From: Bacillus carboniphilus
GTDB lineage: Bacteria; Bacillota; Bacilli; Bacillales; JAIVKR01
DNA length: 64,000 nucleotides
NCBI RefSeq assembly: GCF_020524035.2
Contig: NZ_CP129013.1
Location: forward strand, 3,224,001-3,288,000
Direction of reading: 5' to 3'
Shown here: one piece after another, positions 44,961 through 53,608 of the stretch
Layout of the letters: every line of letters begins with the position of its first letter
Numbering within the stretch: the first letter of the stretch is position 1
Notes under the pieces: model-generated
Told to the model about the DNA's origin: nothing
Seen by the model: only the letters and a program-made list of their open reading frames with translations
The model's database searches: none
Program-made: the position numbers and the translations under genes

Positions 44961-46232
44961 TTAGCGATAAAAATTGTATTCTTCATACAGCTTTAATAAT
45001 CGAGTCATTTCTTCGCTATCTTCTCCATAGAAAAAGATTGTTCCATAGTGGTTTCCAAAACCAATGCGTTCAGCGACTTTTCCTTGAGGAGGGGTGAACA
45101 TGTCATGTTTTTCGAAATAAGGATGCTCCTCTAACTCTTCAGGGATGGATAGCTCCTCCACATATTCGGTGTTTGGATGGACCATTAAACAGCCTGCATA
45201 TCCTTCTGGTTTCGTAGATATATCAGGGAAAAAGTCATTTAATTCTTCTTCTGTCGTTTTTGGATCACTGCACAATATTTGCGCTTCATATGCATTAAAC
45301 CCGTAGGCGCGTTCAATTAGTTCAAAAATATGTCCGCCGGGGACTCGAGCAGCCACTTCTCCAAAGTGAAGTGTGCCATCTTGAGTAATAAAATATTCTG
45401 GATGGATGACACCATATTCAATTTCAAAAGCATTGACTAAATCTTGAATGGCTTTTTCAATTAAAGGGCGTTTCTTTTCAAGAGATGGGGATGCTGGGAC
45501 GAAATTAGAGTAGCCAAGACGAATATATTCAGTAATATTAAGGAAACGAACTTTTCCATTGTGAATAAAGGCTTCGCAAGAGAATTCCTGACCATCAAGG
45601 TGGCTTTCCATGAGGAGGGGGAAGTCAGAATCTTCAAGTTTTTCTACATCTTCAATTTGACTAATGGCATGGTGACCAACTGAACCTGCTTGATCTAGTG
45701 GCTTAACGTGAATAGGATCTAATAAGTCGCCATCTACTTTAAGCAATGCTTCATTGACTCTTTTGAGAAAGCGTTGAACATCTTTTTTATCACGGGCTTC
45801 TTCAAAAACTCCAACTTTAATTCCTGATATTTGTGCTTTTCGTTTCATCATTCCTTTGTCACGTAACAAAAGCGAGCGATTAAACACTCTCGGGTCTTTA
45901 CGAAAGCGAGCATTTAAAGCACCAGCCCACTCTACACATTCTTCATAAAGAGGGACAGCGACTTCTACTCCCATTGCTTTTAGTTGCTTGAATAGATGAT
46001 CAGATCCTTCATTGATACGGCTGAAATCCCATCCAACAAATTGAATATCATGTTTTTCAGCAATAGGTTGAAAATCTTTTGGTCCTACTACTACAAATGG
46101 ATGCTTTAAACGAGCAGCCGCTTCTATTGCTGGTATGCTCCAACCTATCAATGCGGTTAAGTAAGGTTTCGTTTGTTTCTCCTTTGGTAAGTCTTCACTG
46201 GATGGAGAAATTTCTAATTGATCTAGTTCCAT
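44961..46232 (-). CDS. ATP-grasp ligase
   Basis: 423 residues. Residues about 120-330 contain the ATP-grasp fold: LLRDKGMMKRKAQISGIKV (entry helix), HVKPLDQAGSVGHH (Lys and Gly-rich loop), LLMESHLDGQEFSCEAFIHNG, and DGTLHFGEVAARVPGGH with the E-x-x-x-R-x-x-G-G-x metal/ATP motif of the CARNS/BL00235 carboxylate-amine ligase group. It joins a carboxylate to an amine using ATP; substrates unknown. First gene of a two-gene operon with the 653-residue protein. AGGAGAGGG precedes the start. Confidence 0.82.
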   Translation of the reverse strand: MELDQLEISPSSEDLPKEKQTKPYLTALIGWSIPAIEAAARLKHPFVVVGPKDFQPIAEKHDIQFVGWDFSRINEGSDHLFKQLKAMGVEVAVPLYEECVEWAGALNARFRKDPRVFNRSLLLRDKGMMKRKAQISGIKVGVFEEARDKKDVQRFLKRVNEALLKVDGDLLDPIHVKPLDQAGSVGHHAISQIEDVEKLEDSDFPLLMESHLDGQEFSCEAFIHNGKVRFLNITEYIRLGYSNFVPASPSLEKKRPLIEKAIQDLVNAFEIEYGVIHPEYFITQDGTLHFGEVAARVPGGHIFELIERAYGFNAYEAQILCSDPKTTEEELNDFFPDISTKPEGYAGCLMVHPNTEYVEELSIPEELEEHPYFEKHDMFTPPQGKVAERIGFGNHYGTIFFYGEDSEEMTRLLKLYEEYNFYR

Positions 46233-46429
46233 TCAATCCCTCTCCTTTTCATTAGATATAAGGAAGTAATACTTGAGAAAAATTCCCTTATATATAACCC
46301 TACCAGAAATAAGTCAAAACTGTAAGTGATTCCTTTCCGATTCGACGATGTTTCTCAAAACTAGTGTTAAAGCTACATATCTATTTAACACTCATGAATC
46401 TATTCTCGTTGTATAGGAGTGATGAGGTT

Positions 46430-46534
46430 ATGCAGAAGCAGTTAGGGGGAAAATATAAAGATATAGGAGAGTACCCTTCAGGAAAACGACTAAATGAACA
46501 GTTTTTTTGGAAATTAACTTTTCTAAAGGTTTAA
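46430..46534 (+). CDS. Short ORF divergent from the ATP-grasp operon
   Basis: 34 residues from ATG 46430 with AGGAGTGATGAGG upstream. It is basic and Gly-containing (QLGGKYKDIGEYPSGKR). A T7 run near 46501 may hide a shift; the next frame would extend it to about 45 residues ending GLNDWSKS. It may be a gene fragment or a small peptide; no evidence links it to the ligase beyond proximity. Confidence 0.3.
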   Translation: MQKQLGGKYKDIGEYPSGKRLNEQFFWKLTFLKV

Positions 46535-46590
46535 ATGATTGGTCAAAATCATAGCGTTTTGTGTTCCCTTTTCCTCAGGAGGGGACACGT

Positions 46591-47130
46591 TTATTCTTTT
46601 GGTTTGCACTCCATCAGCCAACAATCACGGTATTCTCCTTCATGCAATTCACGCTTTGGCAGTAGCTTTACTTTTTCAAAGCCGCACCTTTCATAGCATT
46701 TAATAGCTCTTTCGTTTTGGGTTTGAGGGTCTAAAACTACGAGTTCGGCTTCTTTATGTAAAAATAAGAAGTTTACAATAGATTTGACCAGTAATTGGCC
46801 AATACCTTTATTCCAATATAGTGTTTCACCGATGAATTGATCGATGCCAAAAATGGTTTGGGTTAAAGAATAGCCATAAACCTTAGTATCTTCTTGAGTT
46901 AATGGATAAAATTGAATATAGCCTATTGCAGTTCCTGCGAACTCAAAGATTGCTCTTGTCGTTTCATCATTTCTGTTATAAAACTTCTTTTCGACCATCT
47001 CAATATCGAAAGGATTGTCCCTTCCTTCATAAAATTTGAGTACTTTTGGATTAGAAAGCCATTTGAAGAGCAAATGTTGATCTTTAATCCTTAGTGGACG
47101 AACAACAAGTTTTTCATTTTGAAATATCAT
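46591..47130 (-). CDS. GNAT acetyltransferase, AAC(6')-like
   Basis: 179 residues. LVVRPLRIKDQHLLFKWLSNPKVLKFYEGRD and the later GIDQFIGETLYWNKGIGQLLV (acetyl-CoA loop) and LDPQTQNERAIKCYERCGF resemble the AAC(6')-Ib/AacA4 branch of GNAT enzymes. The substrate could be an aminoglycoside or another amine; sequence alone does not show resistance. Its ATG overlaps the stop of the YkvA gene (ATGA), so they are coupled. Confidence 0.82.
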   Translation of the reverse strand: MIFQNEKLVVRPLRIKDQHLLFKWLSNPKVLKFYEGRDNPFDIEMVEKKFYNRNDETTRAIFEFAGTAIGYIQFYPLTQEDTKVYGYSLTQTIFGIDQFIGETLYWNKGIGQLLVKSIVNFLFLHKEAELVVLDPQTQNERAIKCYERCGFEKVKLLPKRELHEGEYRDCWLMECKPKE

Positions 47131-47546
47131 TTTTCTATTTCTTCACTTTTGGTGTTGTCTAGCTTTTCATTAATGGCGTTTGTTTCTTCTAGTGCCTTTT
47201 CGCCAAACCAGGTGATGATTTTTTCCTTAGCTTTATCTTTACAGTCTTCGTCAATAAAAATAGCCACGGTGACAAGCGCGCCGAAAAGTCCTGAAAAGTC
47301 ATCTGTGTAACCACCAGGAATAAGGTCTGGTAATAAATCTAATGGGAAAATAAAGTAGCCTAGAGCACTAATAATCACAGTTTTTGCCCATAAAGGTGTT
47401 GTTGGTTTTTGTAACGCATAATAAAGTAGTAGAGCTACATAGACGACAGAAACTCCAGCTTTTTTCCCAAATCGCTTTATCTTCTCCCAAAAGGATGAAT
47501 CTGAAAAGTGCTTCGCATATTTTTGATCATGTGTTTGTGAACTCAT
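47127..47546 (-). CDS. YkvA/DUF1232 membrane protein
   Basis: 139 residues. The core ALGYFIFPLDLLPDLIPGGYTDDFSGLFGAL is the DUF1232 signature (Y-F-x-x-P-x-D-x-x-P-D-x-x-P-x-x-G-x-x-D-D). One or two hydrophobic segments, function unknown. Start ATG 47546 with GAGGTGATT upstream. First gene of a two-gene unit with the GNAT gene. Confidence 0.9.
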   Translation of the reverse strand: MSSQTHDQKYAKHFSDSSFWEKIKRFGKKAGVSVVYVALLLYYALQKPTTPLWAKTVIISALGYFIFPLDLLPDLIPGGYTDDFSGLFGALVTVAIFIDEDCKDKAKEKIITWFGEKALEETNAINEKLDNTKSEEIEK

Positions 47547-47702
47547 TTAATCACCTCGTTTATTTGGAAAAGTTCTTGATTTTAGATTATCATATAAGGC
47601 TTAAAGACTACAATTAATTGTATGTTGAATCTAGAAAAAGAAAAAATATGTATTTTGATTTACAATATACTTCAATACTACTTATTTATGAGGAGAGTTA
47701 AA

Positions 47703-48317
47703 ATGTACAAGAATATAATTTGGGATTTTGATGGAACGCTTTTTAATACTTACCCAGTGATGGCAAATATTTTTAAAGACACTCTTGAAAGGAAAGGAAT
47801 CGAAGAACCATTAAATGAAATTGTTAAACAAATGAAGGTCTCTATGTCTTCAGCTTTCAACTATTATGAAAACAAATATCGAATAGACAGTAACTTTTTA
47901 GATGAATACCATATTCGAAGAAAAGAAGCGGAGATGCAACAATCAAAACCATTTGAAGGAATAGTGGATATATGTAAATATATTTACTCTACAAATAGAC
48001 AAAACTATTTATATACACACCGAGGAGAATCAGCTATAAAGCTATTGAAGATGTTTGGTTTATATGATTACTTTTCTGATTTCATCACTCTTGAGCATGG
48101 ATTTGAGAGGAAACCAAGTCCTGATGCCCTTCATCATTTAATTAACAAACATAACATGTCTCATTCAGAATCGATTATGATCGGCGATAGAGATTTAGAT
48201 ATTTTAGCGGCTCACAATGCTGGCATCACTGCATGTTATTTCACAGAGGGTGATGAAATAAGTAACCATGCTGATTACAACATTAGCGACTTCAAACAAC
48301 TTTACTCTATCATTTGA
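47703..48317 (+). CDS. HAD-family hydrolase
   Basis: 204 residues from ATG 47703 with AGGAGAG upstream; the longer frame from 47622 lacks support. NIIWDFDGTLFNTYP is motif I, LYTHRG is the motif II region, and FERKPSPD then MIGDRDLDILAAHNAG are motifs III and IV. It resembles phosphoglycolate-phosphatase-like HADs that dephosphorylate small metabolites. Monocistronic. Confidence 0.88.
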   Translation: MYKNIIWDFDGTLFNTYPVMANIFKDTLERKGIEEPLNEIVKQMKVSMSSAFNYYENKYRIDSNFLDEYHIRRKEAEMQQSKPFEGIVDICKYIYSTNRQNYLYTHRGESAIKLLKMFGLYDYFSDFITLEHGFERKPSPDALHHLINKHNMSHSESIMIGDRDLDILAAHNAGITACYFTEGDEISNHADYNISDFKQLYSII

Positions 48318-48442
48318 AATAAACTCTAGCTGGTGATGAGGTGCATTTTTTTAAAAGCAGATGATTTGCTTTTGGTTATTCAATTTGTCACAATTGGTCT
48401 TAGTTACCATTTCATCAATTTTGATAAGGAGGTCTCTTAATA

Positions 48443-49093
48443 ATGAAAGTTTTTGTAGTAGGAGCAAACGGCCAAATTGGCACACAGCTGACAAACTTAC
48501 TCAAACAAAGTGACGATCACAGTGTCGTTGCAATGGTAAGAAAAGAAGAACAAGCCAAAAAATTTGAGGAAAAAGGCATCGAAGCAAAAATCGCTGATTT
48601 AGAAGGTAGTGTAGAGGATATTGCTGAAGCAGCAAAAGGATGCGATGCTATTGTCTTTTCTGCAGGCTCAGGAGGGCAGACTGGGTACGATAAAACCTTA
48701 TTAATTGACCTAGACGGTGCGGCCAAGACAATTGAGGCTGCTGAAAAAGCTGGAATACATAGATATGTAATGGTCAGCTCTCTTCAAGCCCATAACCGTG
48801 AGAACTGGAGCGAGCAAATCAAACCTTATTATGTGGCAAAACATTATGCAGAAAAAATATTACTCCAAAGTAATTTAAACTATACAATTGTTCGACCGGG
48901 TAGGCTACTAAATGAACCTAGTATCGGAAAATTTTCGTTAACAGCCACTCCAGATAATTTTTCTATTCCTCGTGAAGATGTGGCAAAAGTACTGTTTGAA
49001 GTGATTGATAATAAAAATACATTCAAGCGTTCCTTTGATGTCGTTTCTGGTGAAGAAACGATTACAGATGCTTTAACATATTTGGAAGACTAA
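48443..49093 (+). CDS. NAD(P)-binding SDR protein, YhfK-like
   Basis: 216 residues. MKVFVVGANGQIGTQLTNLL is the Rossmann G-x-x-G-x-x-G motif of atypical short-chain dehydrogenases; YVMVSSLQAHNRE and PYYVAKHYAEKILLQSNLNYTIVRPG follow as in B. subtilis YhfK (NAD(P)H-binding, PF13460). Reaction unknown. AAGGAGG precedes ATG 48443. A strong terminator follows. Confidence 0.88.
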   Translation: MKVFVVGANGQIGTQLTNLLKQSDDHSVVAMVRKEEQAKKFEEKGIEAKIADLEGSVEDIAEAAKGCDAIVFSAGSGGQTGYDKTLLIDLDGAAKTIEAAEKAGIHRYVMVSSLQAHNRENWSEQIKPYYVAKHYAEKILLQSNLNYTIVRPGRLLNEPSIGKFSLTATPDNFSIPREDVAKVLFEVIDNKNTFKRSFDVVSGEETITDALTYLED

Positions 49094-49104
49094 TATTATT
49101 TAGT

Positions 49105-49151
49105 TCTATCATTGGATTTCGCCCATGAAATCCAATGATAGAATGTTTTTT
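49105..49151 (+). terminator. Rho-independent terminator
   Basis: Perfect 16-bp stem TCTATCATTGGATTTC/GAAATCCAATGATAGA with loop GCCCAT, then TTTTTT. Confidence 0.88.
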
Positions 49152-49193
49152 CACTTTATTCCTAGACGGATTCTTGCTCCCTTTGTTATTGAA

Positions 49194-49853
49194 TTAAACG
49201 ATTATACACAAAATAAAATCGAGATTACCGTTTGTCTCTTCTCTATTTATTGCACTAATTTTCTTTAAATTTTCATAAGTGAATGTTTGACTTTGAAGAC
49301 TGTTGATCGGGATGATTTTTGTTCTACCAGATGTGAATTCGAATATGAGATCAACATCCGTTGGGAGATTTTCGATCGAGATCATTCCTGTTCGTCCTGT
49401 TTCTTGAAGTGCTTCATACAACCTATATTCAACATTAGGCAGCATTTCATCCAATTGTTGACTAGCTTCATTTTGGTTGCATACTAAAAAATTATCAAAT
49501 TTAATACAAATTGAGTACAATAGAATATTCAATAACTGGTCAGTAGGGTTTTTGAGGATTATTTTACATACATTCTCAAAACTAAATGTAGTGTAATCTC
49601 TGGTTATGGTCCTTTTAATGATTTCACAATCTTTAGTGACAAAAATAATTTCTATATCAAAAGGGTCTCCTTGATTAAAATTATAAAGCGTAATTGCGCC
49701 ATCTTTTCCTTCGTTAGCCAAAGATTGATATATTGTTCTCTCACTCATTTCCGGTATAATCACATCAAGTCCAGCAAGGTTTTGATTACAAACCACACCC
49801 TCATTACAATGGCTATTCAGGCTACTCTCCTCCTTTCTTAAGGGATACTTCAT
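49194..49853 (-). CDS. Two-domain protein resembling DUF3992/Ena endospore appendage subunits
   Basis: 219 residues with two tandem similar halves: ERTIYQSLANEGKDGAITLYN...TTFSFENVCKI and EYRLYEALQETGRTGMISIEN...QTFTYENLKKI. The pattern (G-x-I-x-I-x-N, T-F-x-x-E-N-L-x-x-I and a late Cys) recalls DUF3992 proteins, which build spore appendages in the B. cereus group. Cysteines near the N-terminus (HCNEGVVCNQN) and in CNQNEAS could crosslink. The assignment is tentative. AGGAGGAGAG precedes the gene. Confidence 0.4.
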   Translation of the reverse strand: MKYPLRKEESSLNSHCNEGVVCNQNLAGLDVIIPEMSERTIYQSLANEGKDGAITLYNFNQGDPFDIEIIFVTKDCEIIKRTITRDYTTFSFENVCKIILKNPTDQLLNILLYSICIKFDNFLVCNQNEASQQLDEMLPNVEYRLYEALQETGRTGMISIENLPTDVDLIFEFTSGRTKIIPINSLQSQTFTYENLKKISAINREETNGNLDFILCIIV

Positions 49854-49983
49854 TGTATGTAAGCTTATCCAAAAGTGATTAGGTACTTGCGGAAGTGGAA
49901 AACCTAAAAATATCTAAAATTTTATTTTTCTTTTTATTGACTCACTGGCTCCTTTACGTTAATCTAAAACCAAATTAATATCA

Positions 49984-50012
49984 GGATTGTGACCATGTTG
50001 CGGGCAAGACCT
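49984..50012 (+). promoter_or_regulatory. Ribonucleic antiterminator (RAT) upstream of sacT
   Basis: GGATTGTGACCATG then TTGCGGGCAAGACC matches the RAT consensus bound by LicT/SacT-type antiterminators. It overlaps the 5' strand of the following terminator. Confidence 0.8.
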
Positions 50013-50070
50013 TAGGTAAGTATGGAGTCATTTATTTGAGTCCTATAAATACCTGTGGTCTTTTTTTATT
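50006..50070 (+). terminator. RAT-controlled terminator upstream of sacT
   Basis: AAGACC...TAGGT pairs with ACCTGTGGTCTT, followed by a T7 run. Binding of SacT to the RAT would prevent it forming, giving autoregulation. Confidence 0.75.
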
Positions 50071-50172
50071 TTCAATCTTTTCTTATGGTTCACTGTAAGA
50101 GAGGGTAAAATAATGAAATCAAGAAGAGTGACTGTTTGCAGAGGTAATGCGTTATATAAAGGAGGGACATCT

Positions 50173-51003
50173 TTGAAGATTCATCGTATTCTGAATAATA
50201 ATGCGGTTGTTGTTAAAGAGAATAATGTAGAGAAGGTTGTAATGGGTTCGGGTATTGCCTTTCAAAAACAGCGTAAGGATATTATTAATAAGATGAAAAT
50301 TGAGAAAGTCTTTACGATGAAAGAAGGGAATAAAAAGTTCCAAGAATTGTTAGAATCGGTTCCTGTCGAGCACATTGAGATAGCTGAAAAGATTATTAGT
50401 TACGCAGAAGGAAAACTACAAGCTCCTTTAAGTGACCATATTCATATATCATTAACGGATCATCTTTCGTTTGCTATTAATCGGTTTGAACAAGGTTATA
50501 CAATCCAAAATAAATTGTTGAGTGAAATTAAACTGTTATACAAACAAGAGTACGAAATTGGTCAGTGGTCACTTGAATTGATTAAACGAGAGCTGAATAT
50601 CGAGCTACCTATTGATGAGGCAGGACATATTGCTATTCATATTCACACCGCTAAAATGAATTCGTCTGATTTGGAGAATACACTAAAACTTACGACGGTC
50701 ATTTCAGAGTTAATCGAGATTATTGAGAAAGAGTTAAAAATTAATCTTGATGAAGAAGGAAATTTTTATCAACGTATGATTACTCATTTGAGGTTTGCTC
50801 TTTCAAGGATGGAAAAGAAAGAACCTTTTCACCAAATAGATAAAGAATTACTTGAATTAATTAAAGGGAAATATCATAATTCTTTTGAAATAGCAAAAAA
50901 GATAGCCCGATATTTAGAGAATGTATATGATTTTATCATTCCTGAATCCGAAGCCGGTTATATTGCGCTTCATATTGAAAGAATTGCTAAACGTTCCCAA
51001 TGA
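50173..51003 (+). CDS. sacT: SacT/LicT-type transcription antiterminator
   Basis: 276 residues from TTG 50173, placed by AAAGGAGGG at 50157. An N-terminal CAT RNA-binding domain (KIHRILNNNAVVVKENNVEKVVMGSGIAF) is followed by two PRD domains with conserved His (DHLSFAINR, EAGHIAIHIHTAK, THLRFALSR, EAGYIALHIER) phosphorylated by the PTS. It binds RAT elements and allows transcription when sucrose is present. A RAT precedes its own gene and the next. Confidence 0.93.
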   Translation: MKIHRILNNNAVVVKENNVEKVVMGSGIAFQKQRKDIINKMKIEKVFTMKEGNKKFQELLESVPVEHIEIAEKIISYAEGKLQAPLSDHIHISLTDHLSFAINRFEQGYTIQNKLLSEIKLLYKQEYEIGQWSLELIKRELNIELPIDEAGHIAIHIHTAKMNSSDLENTLKLTTVISELIEIIEKELKINLDEEGNFYQRMITHLRFALSRMEKKEPFHQIDKELLELIKGKYHNSFEIAKKIARYLENVYDFIIPESEAGYIALHIERIAKRSQ

Positions 51004-51011
51004 ATAAGGGG

Positions 51012-51054
51012 TTGACGTATATGTCCGTTTAGGATTACAATGAAAGCGCTATAA
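51012..51054 (+). promoter_or_regulatory. Promoter with CcpA-like cre site for sacP
   Basis: TTGACG (51012-51017) and TACAAT (51036-51041) form a promoter with an 18-nt spacer. TGAAAGCGCTATAA (51041-51054) matches the cre consensus except near its last bases, and overlaps the start region, as expected for catabolite repression. Confidence 0.6.
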
Positions 51055-51071
51055 TAAATAACTAAATATGT

Positions 51072-51101
51072 GGGATTGTTACTGGATAAGCAGGCAAGAC
51101 C
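51072..51101 (+). promoter_or_regulatory. RAT element upstream of sacP
   Basis: GGGATTGTTACTGG then ATAAGCAGGCAAGACC, an excellent RAT match. Its last bases pair into the terminator at 51097-51148. Confidence 0.88.
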
Positions 51102-51148
51102 TAAAATGAGCGATAATATTTTATTCGCCCGTTTTAGGTCTTTTTTGT
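51097..51148 (+). terminator. RAT-controlled terminator upstream of sacP
   Basis: AGACCTAAAATGAGCG pairs with CGCCCGTTTTAGGTCT, followed by TTTTTT. Confidence 0.88.
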
Positions 51149-51203
51149 TGTCATAAATTTCTGCTTACGGATAATCCTATTAATAGAAGAAAGGGTGAAG
51201 AAA

Positions 51204-52586
51204 ATGGATGTAAAACAAATAGCATCTCAACTAGTTCCTTTATTAGGAGGAAAAGAAAACATTGTTAGTGCGGCACATTGTGCCACGAGACTCCGCTTAG
51301 TATTAAAAGAGGATGATAAGGTTGATAAGAAAGCAATTGAAAACCTTGATGGAGTAAAAGGGGCCTTTGCTAGCTCTGGTCAGTTTCAAGTAATCTTTGG
51401 TACAGGACTTGTAAATAAGGTGTATGCTGAGTTCGTTAAAGAGGCAGGTTTAGATCAAAATAACGAGGAAGTAGTAGATCATCAAGAAGCGGTTAAGAAA
51501 AAAATGAACCCTCTTGCTCGTTTTGCAAAAACATTGTCTAATATTTTCGTTCCTATTATTCCAGCCATCGTTGCAAGTGGTTTGTTAATGGGATTACTAG
51601 GAATGATGAAAACGTTTGAATGGGTTTCAGGAGACAGCGCGATCATTTTATTCCTTGATATGTTTTCTAGTGCTGCTTTCATTATTCTACCTATCTTGAT
51701 TGGTTTTTCAGCAGCGAAAGAATTTGGTGGAAACGCATATTTGGGTGCAGTCATCGGTGGAATTATGACCCATCCAGCATTGCTTAATCCTTGGGGACTA
51801 GCCAATGCTGAACCAGAAGTCATTAACTTTTTAGGGCTAAATGTTGAGCTTTTAGGTTATCAAGGAACGGTTGTACCCGTTTTACTTGCCGTTTATGTGA
51901 TGAGTAAAATTGAAAAAGGCACTCGTAAAATTGTTCCAAATGCGATTGATTTACTTGTCACTCCTTTTGTAACGGTTATTTTAACAGGTTTAATAACCCT
52001 TTTAGTTATTGGTCCTTTAGGAACTATAGTTGGTGAAGGTATCACAACTATATTGAACTTTGTTTATGATAATGTTGGTTTTGTATCAGGTATTATTTTT
52101 GGTGGTATTTATTCTGCTATTGTCATTACAGGAGTTCACCATAGTTTCCATGCCATTGAAGCAAATTTAATTGCAGATATTGGGGTTAACTATTTACTTC
52201 CAATTTGGTCAATGGCTAATGTGGCTCAAGGGGGAGCAGGTTTAGCCGTATTTTTCAAAACAAAACGTGAAAAAACGAAGCAAGTGGCTCTTCCTGCCGC
52301 ATTTTCAGCTTTCTTAGGTATTACGGAACCGGTCATTTTCGGTGTAAACTTAAAATACCGCAAGCCATTTATAGGTGCTATGATTGGTGGAGCACTAGGT
52401 GGAGGATACGTGGTTCTAACTGAAGTAGTTGCCAATGCTTATGGATTAACAGGTATTCCAATGCTCGCAATTGTTGCCCCGTTAGGAGCGACCAATTTAA
52501 TCAACTATATCGTTGGCTTTGCGATTGCTCTAGTAAGTGCATTTGTCGCAACTTGGTTATTAGGATTTAAAGAAGAAGAAAATTAA
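51204..52586 (+). CDS. sacP: Sucrose-specific PTS EIIBC
   Basis: 460 residues from ATG 51204 (GTG 51195 touches the AAGGG site). EIIB domain with phosphorylated Cys in SAAHCATRLRLVL, then an EIIC domain of about ten membrane segments with GITEPVIFGVNLKYRKPF, typical of the glucose/sucrose family. It imports sucrose as sucrose-6-phosphate; no EIIA domain, so EIIA-Glc serves it. Followed by scrK and sacA, which metabolise the product. Confidence 0.93.
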   Translation: MDVKQIASQLVPLLGGKENIVSAAHCATRLRLVLKEDDKVDKKAIENLDGVKGAFASSGQFQVIFGTGLVNKVYAEFVKEAGLDQNNEEVVDHQEAVKKKMNPLARFAKTLSNIFVPIIPAIVASGLLMGLLGMMKTFEWVSGDSAIILFLDMFSSAAFIILPILIGFSAAKEFGGNAYLGAVIGGIMTHPALLNPWGLANAEPEVINFLGLNVELLGYQGTVVPVLLAVYVMSKIEKGTRKIVPNAIDLLVTPFVTVILTGLITLLVIGPLGTIVGEGITTILNFVYDNVGFVSGIIFGGIYSAIVITGVHHSFHAIEANLIADIGVNYLLPIWSMANVAQGGAGLAVFFKTKREKTKQVALPAAFSAFLGITEPVIFGVNLKYRKPFIGAMIGGALGGGYVVLTEVVANAYGLTGIPMLAIVAPLGATNLINYIVGFAIALVSAFVATWLLGFKEEEN

Positions 52587-52646
52587 TTATAAGAGAAGAG
52601 ATCAGGTTTATTTGTACCTGATTTCTTCTGTTTCATGAGGAGAGAT

Positions 52647-53597
52647 ATGATGAAAAGTGGAATCATTAGTCTAGGCGAAGCATTAATTGACTTTATTCCT
52701 ATGGACGAATCCAATTTAGTTTATCAAAAATGCCCTGGAGGTGCTCCAGCAAATGTAGCAGTAGGGATTGCTAGACTGGGTGTCCCATCTACCTTTATAG
52801 GAAAAGTTGGCGATGATGTATTGGGCAACTTTTTAAAAGAAACACTGACCAGCTATGGAGTAAATACGTCTCAAATGCCCTTAACAAATGAAGCGAAAAC
52901 AGGGGCAGTCTTTGTAACATTAGGAGAAAATGGAGAACGTAGTTTTGATTTTTATATTAATCCAAGTGCAGATACCTTTTTAAATACTGGAAATATAGAT
53001 GAATTAGTTATAGGGAAAGAGAGAATTTTACATATTGGGTCTATTTCATTAATAAGGGAACCCTCAAAATCAGCTACTTTAAAAGCAATTGAAGTGGCAA
53101 AGAGGAACGGTGTACTTTTTTCGTTTGATCCTAATATAAGATTATCTCTATGGGAAGACGAAGAATCTGCAAAAAAGGAAATTACTTCTCTTCTTTCTCA
53201 AGTAGACATTTTAAAGATTTCAGATGATGAACTTCAATTTTTAACAAATCAACGAGATATAGACAAAGGGATAGACCTTCTCTCATCTTACAATATTCCG
53301 TTAATCGCCATTACGTTAGGTGCAAAGGGAAGTGTTCTTGTAACCAAACAAGGGAAAGTTCATGTACCTGCTATGAAAGTGGAAGCAGTTGACACGACAG
53401 GTGCTGGGGATGCCTTTGTTTCGGGACTTTTATTTAGTGTTTATCACTATGAAGGGAACCTATCCCGTATGACCATTGAACAAGCGAAGCAGATAGGTCA
53501 ATTTGCTAGTGTTTCTGGAGGACTAGCTGCATCAACTAAAGGAGCCATGACGGCATTACCTACTCTACAAGAAGTTGAAAACAAACTAACTGAATAG
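52647..53597 (+). CDS. scrK: Fructokinase, PfkB family
   Basis: About 316 residues from ATG 52647 (or 52650) after AGGAGAG. GGAPANVAVGIARLG is PfkB signature 1, and VDTTGAGDAFVSGLLF is signature 2 with the catalytic Asp. It phosphorylates the fructose released from sucrose-6-phosphate. Eleven bp before sacA, in the sacP-scrK-sacA operon. Confidence 0.9.
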   Translation: MMKSGIISLGEALIDFIPMDESNLVYQKCPGGAPANVAVGIARLGVPSTFIGKVGDDVLGNFLKETLTSYGVNTSQMPLTNEAKTGAVFVTLGENGERSFDFYINPSADTFLNTGNIDELVIGKERILHIGSISLIREPSKSATLKAIEVAKRNGVLFSFDPNIRLSLWEDEESAKKEITSLLSQVDILKISDDELQFLTNQRDIDKGIDLLSSYNIPLIAITLGAKGSVLVTKQGKVHVPAMKVEAVDTTGAGDAFVSGLLFSVYHYEGNLSRMTIEQAKQIGQFASVSGGLAASTKGAMTALPTLQEVENKLTE

Positions 53598-53608
53598 CAG
53601 GTGAAAAG

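Noticed and set aside
46430-46534. RiPP precursor peptide for the ATP-grasp enzyme
   Set aside because: The ORF is divergent, lacks a leader/core organisation and may be a frameshifted fragment; kept only as a low-confidence ORF.
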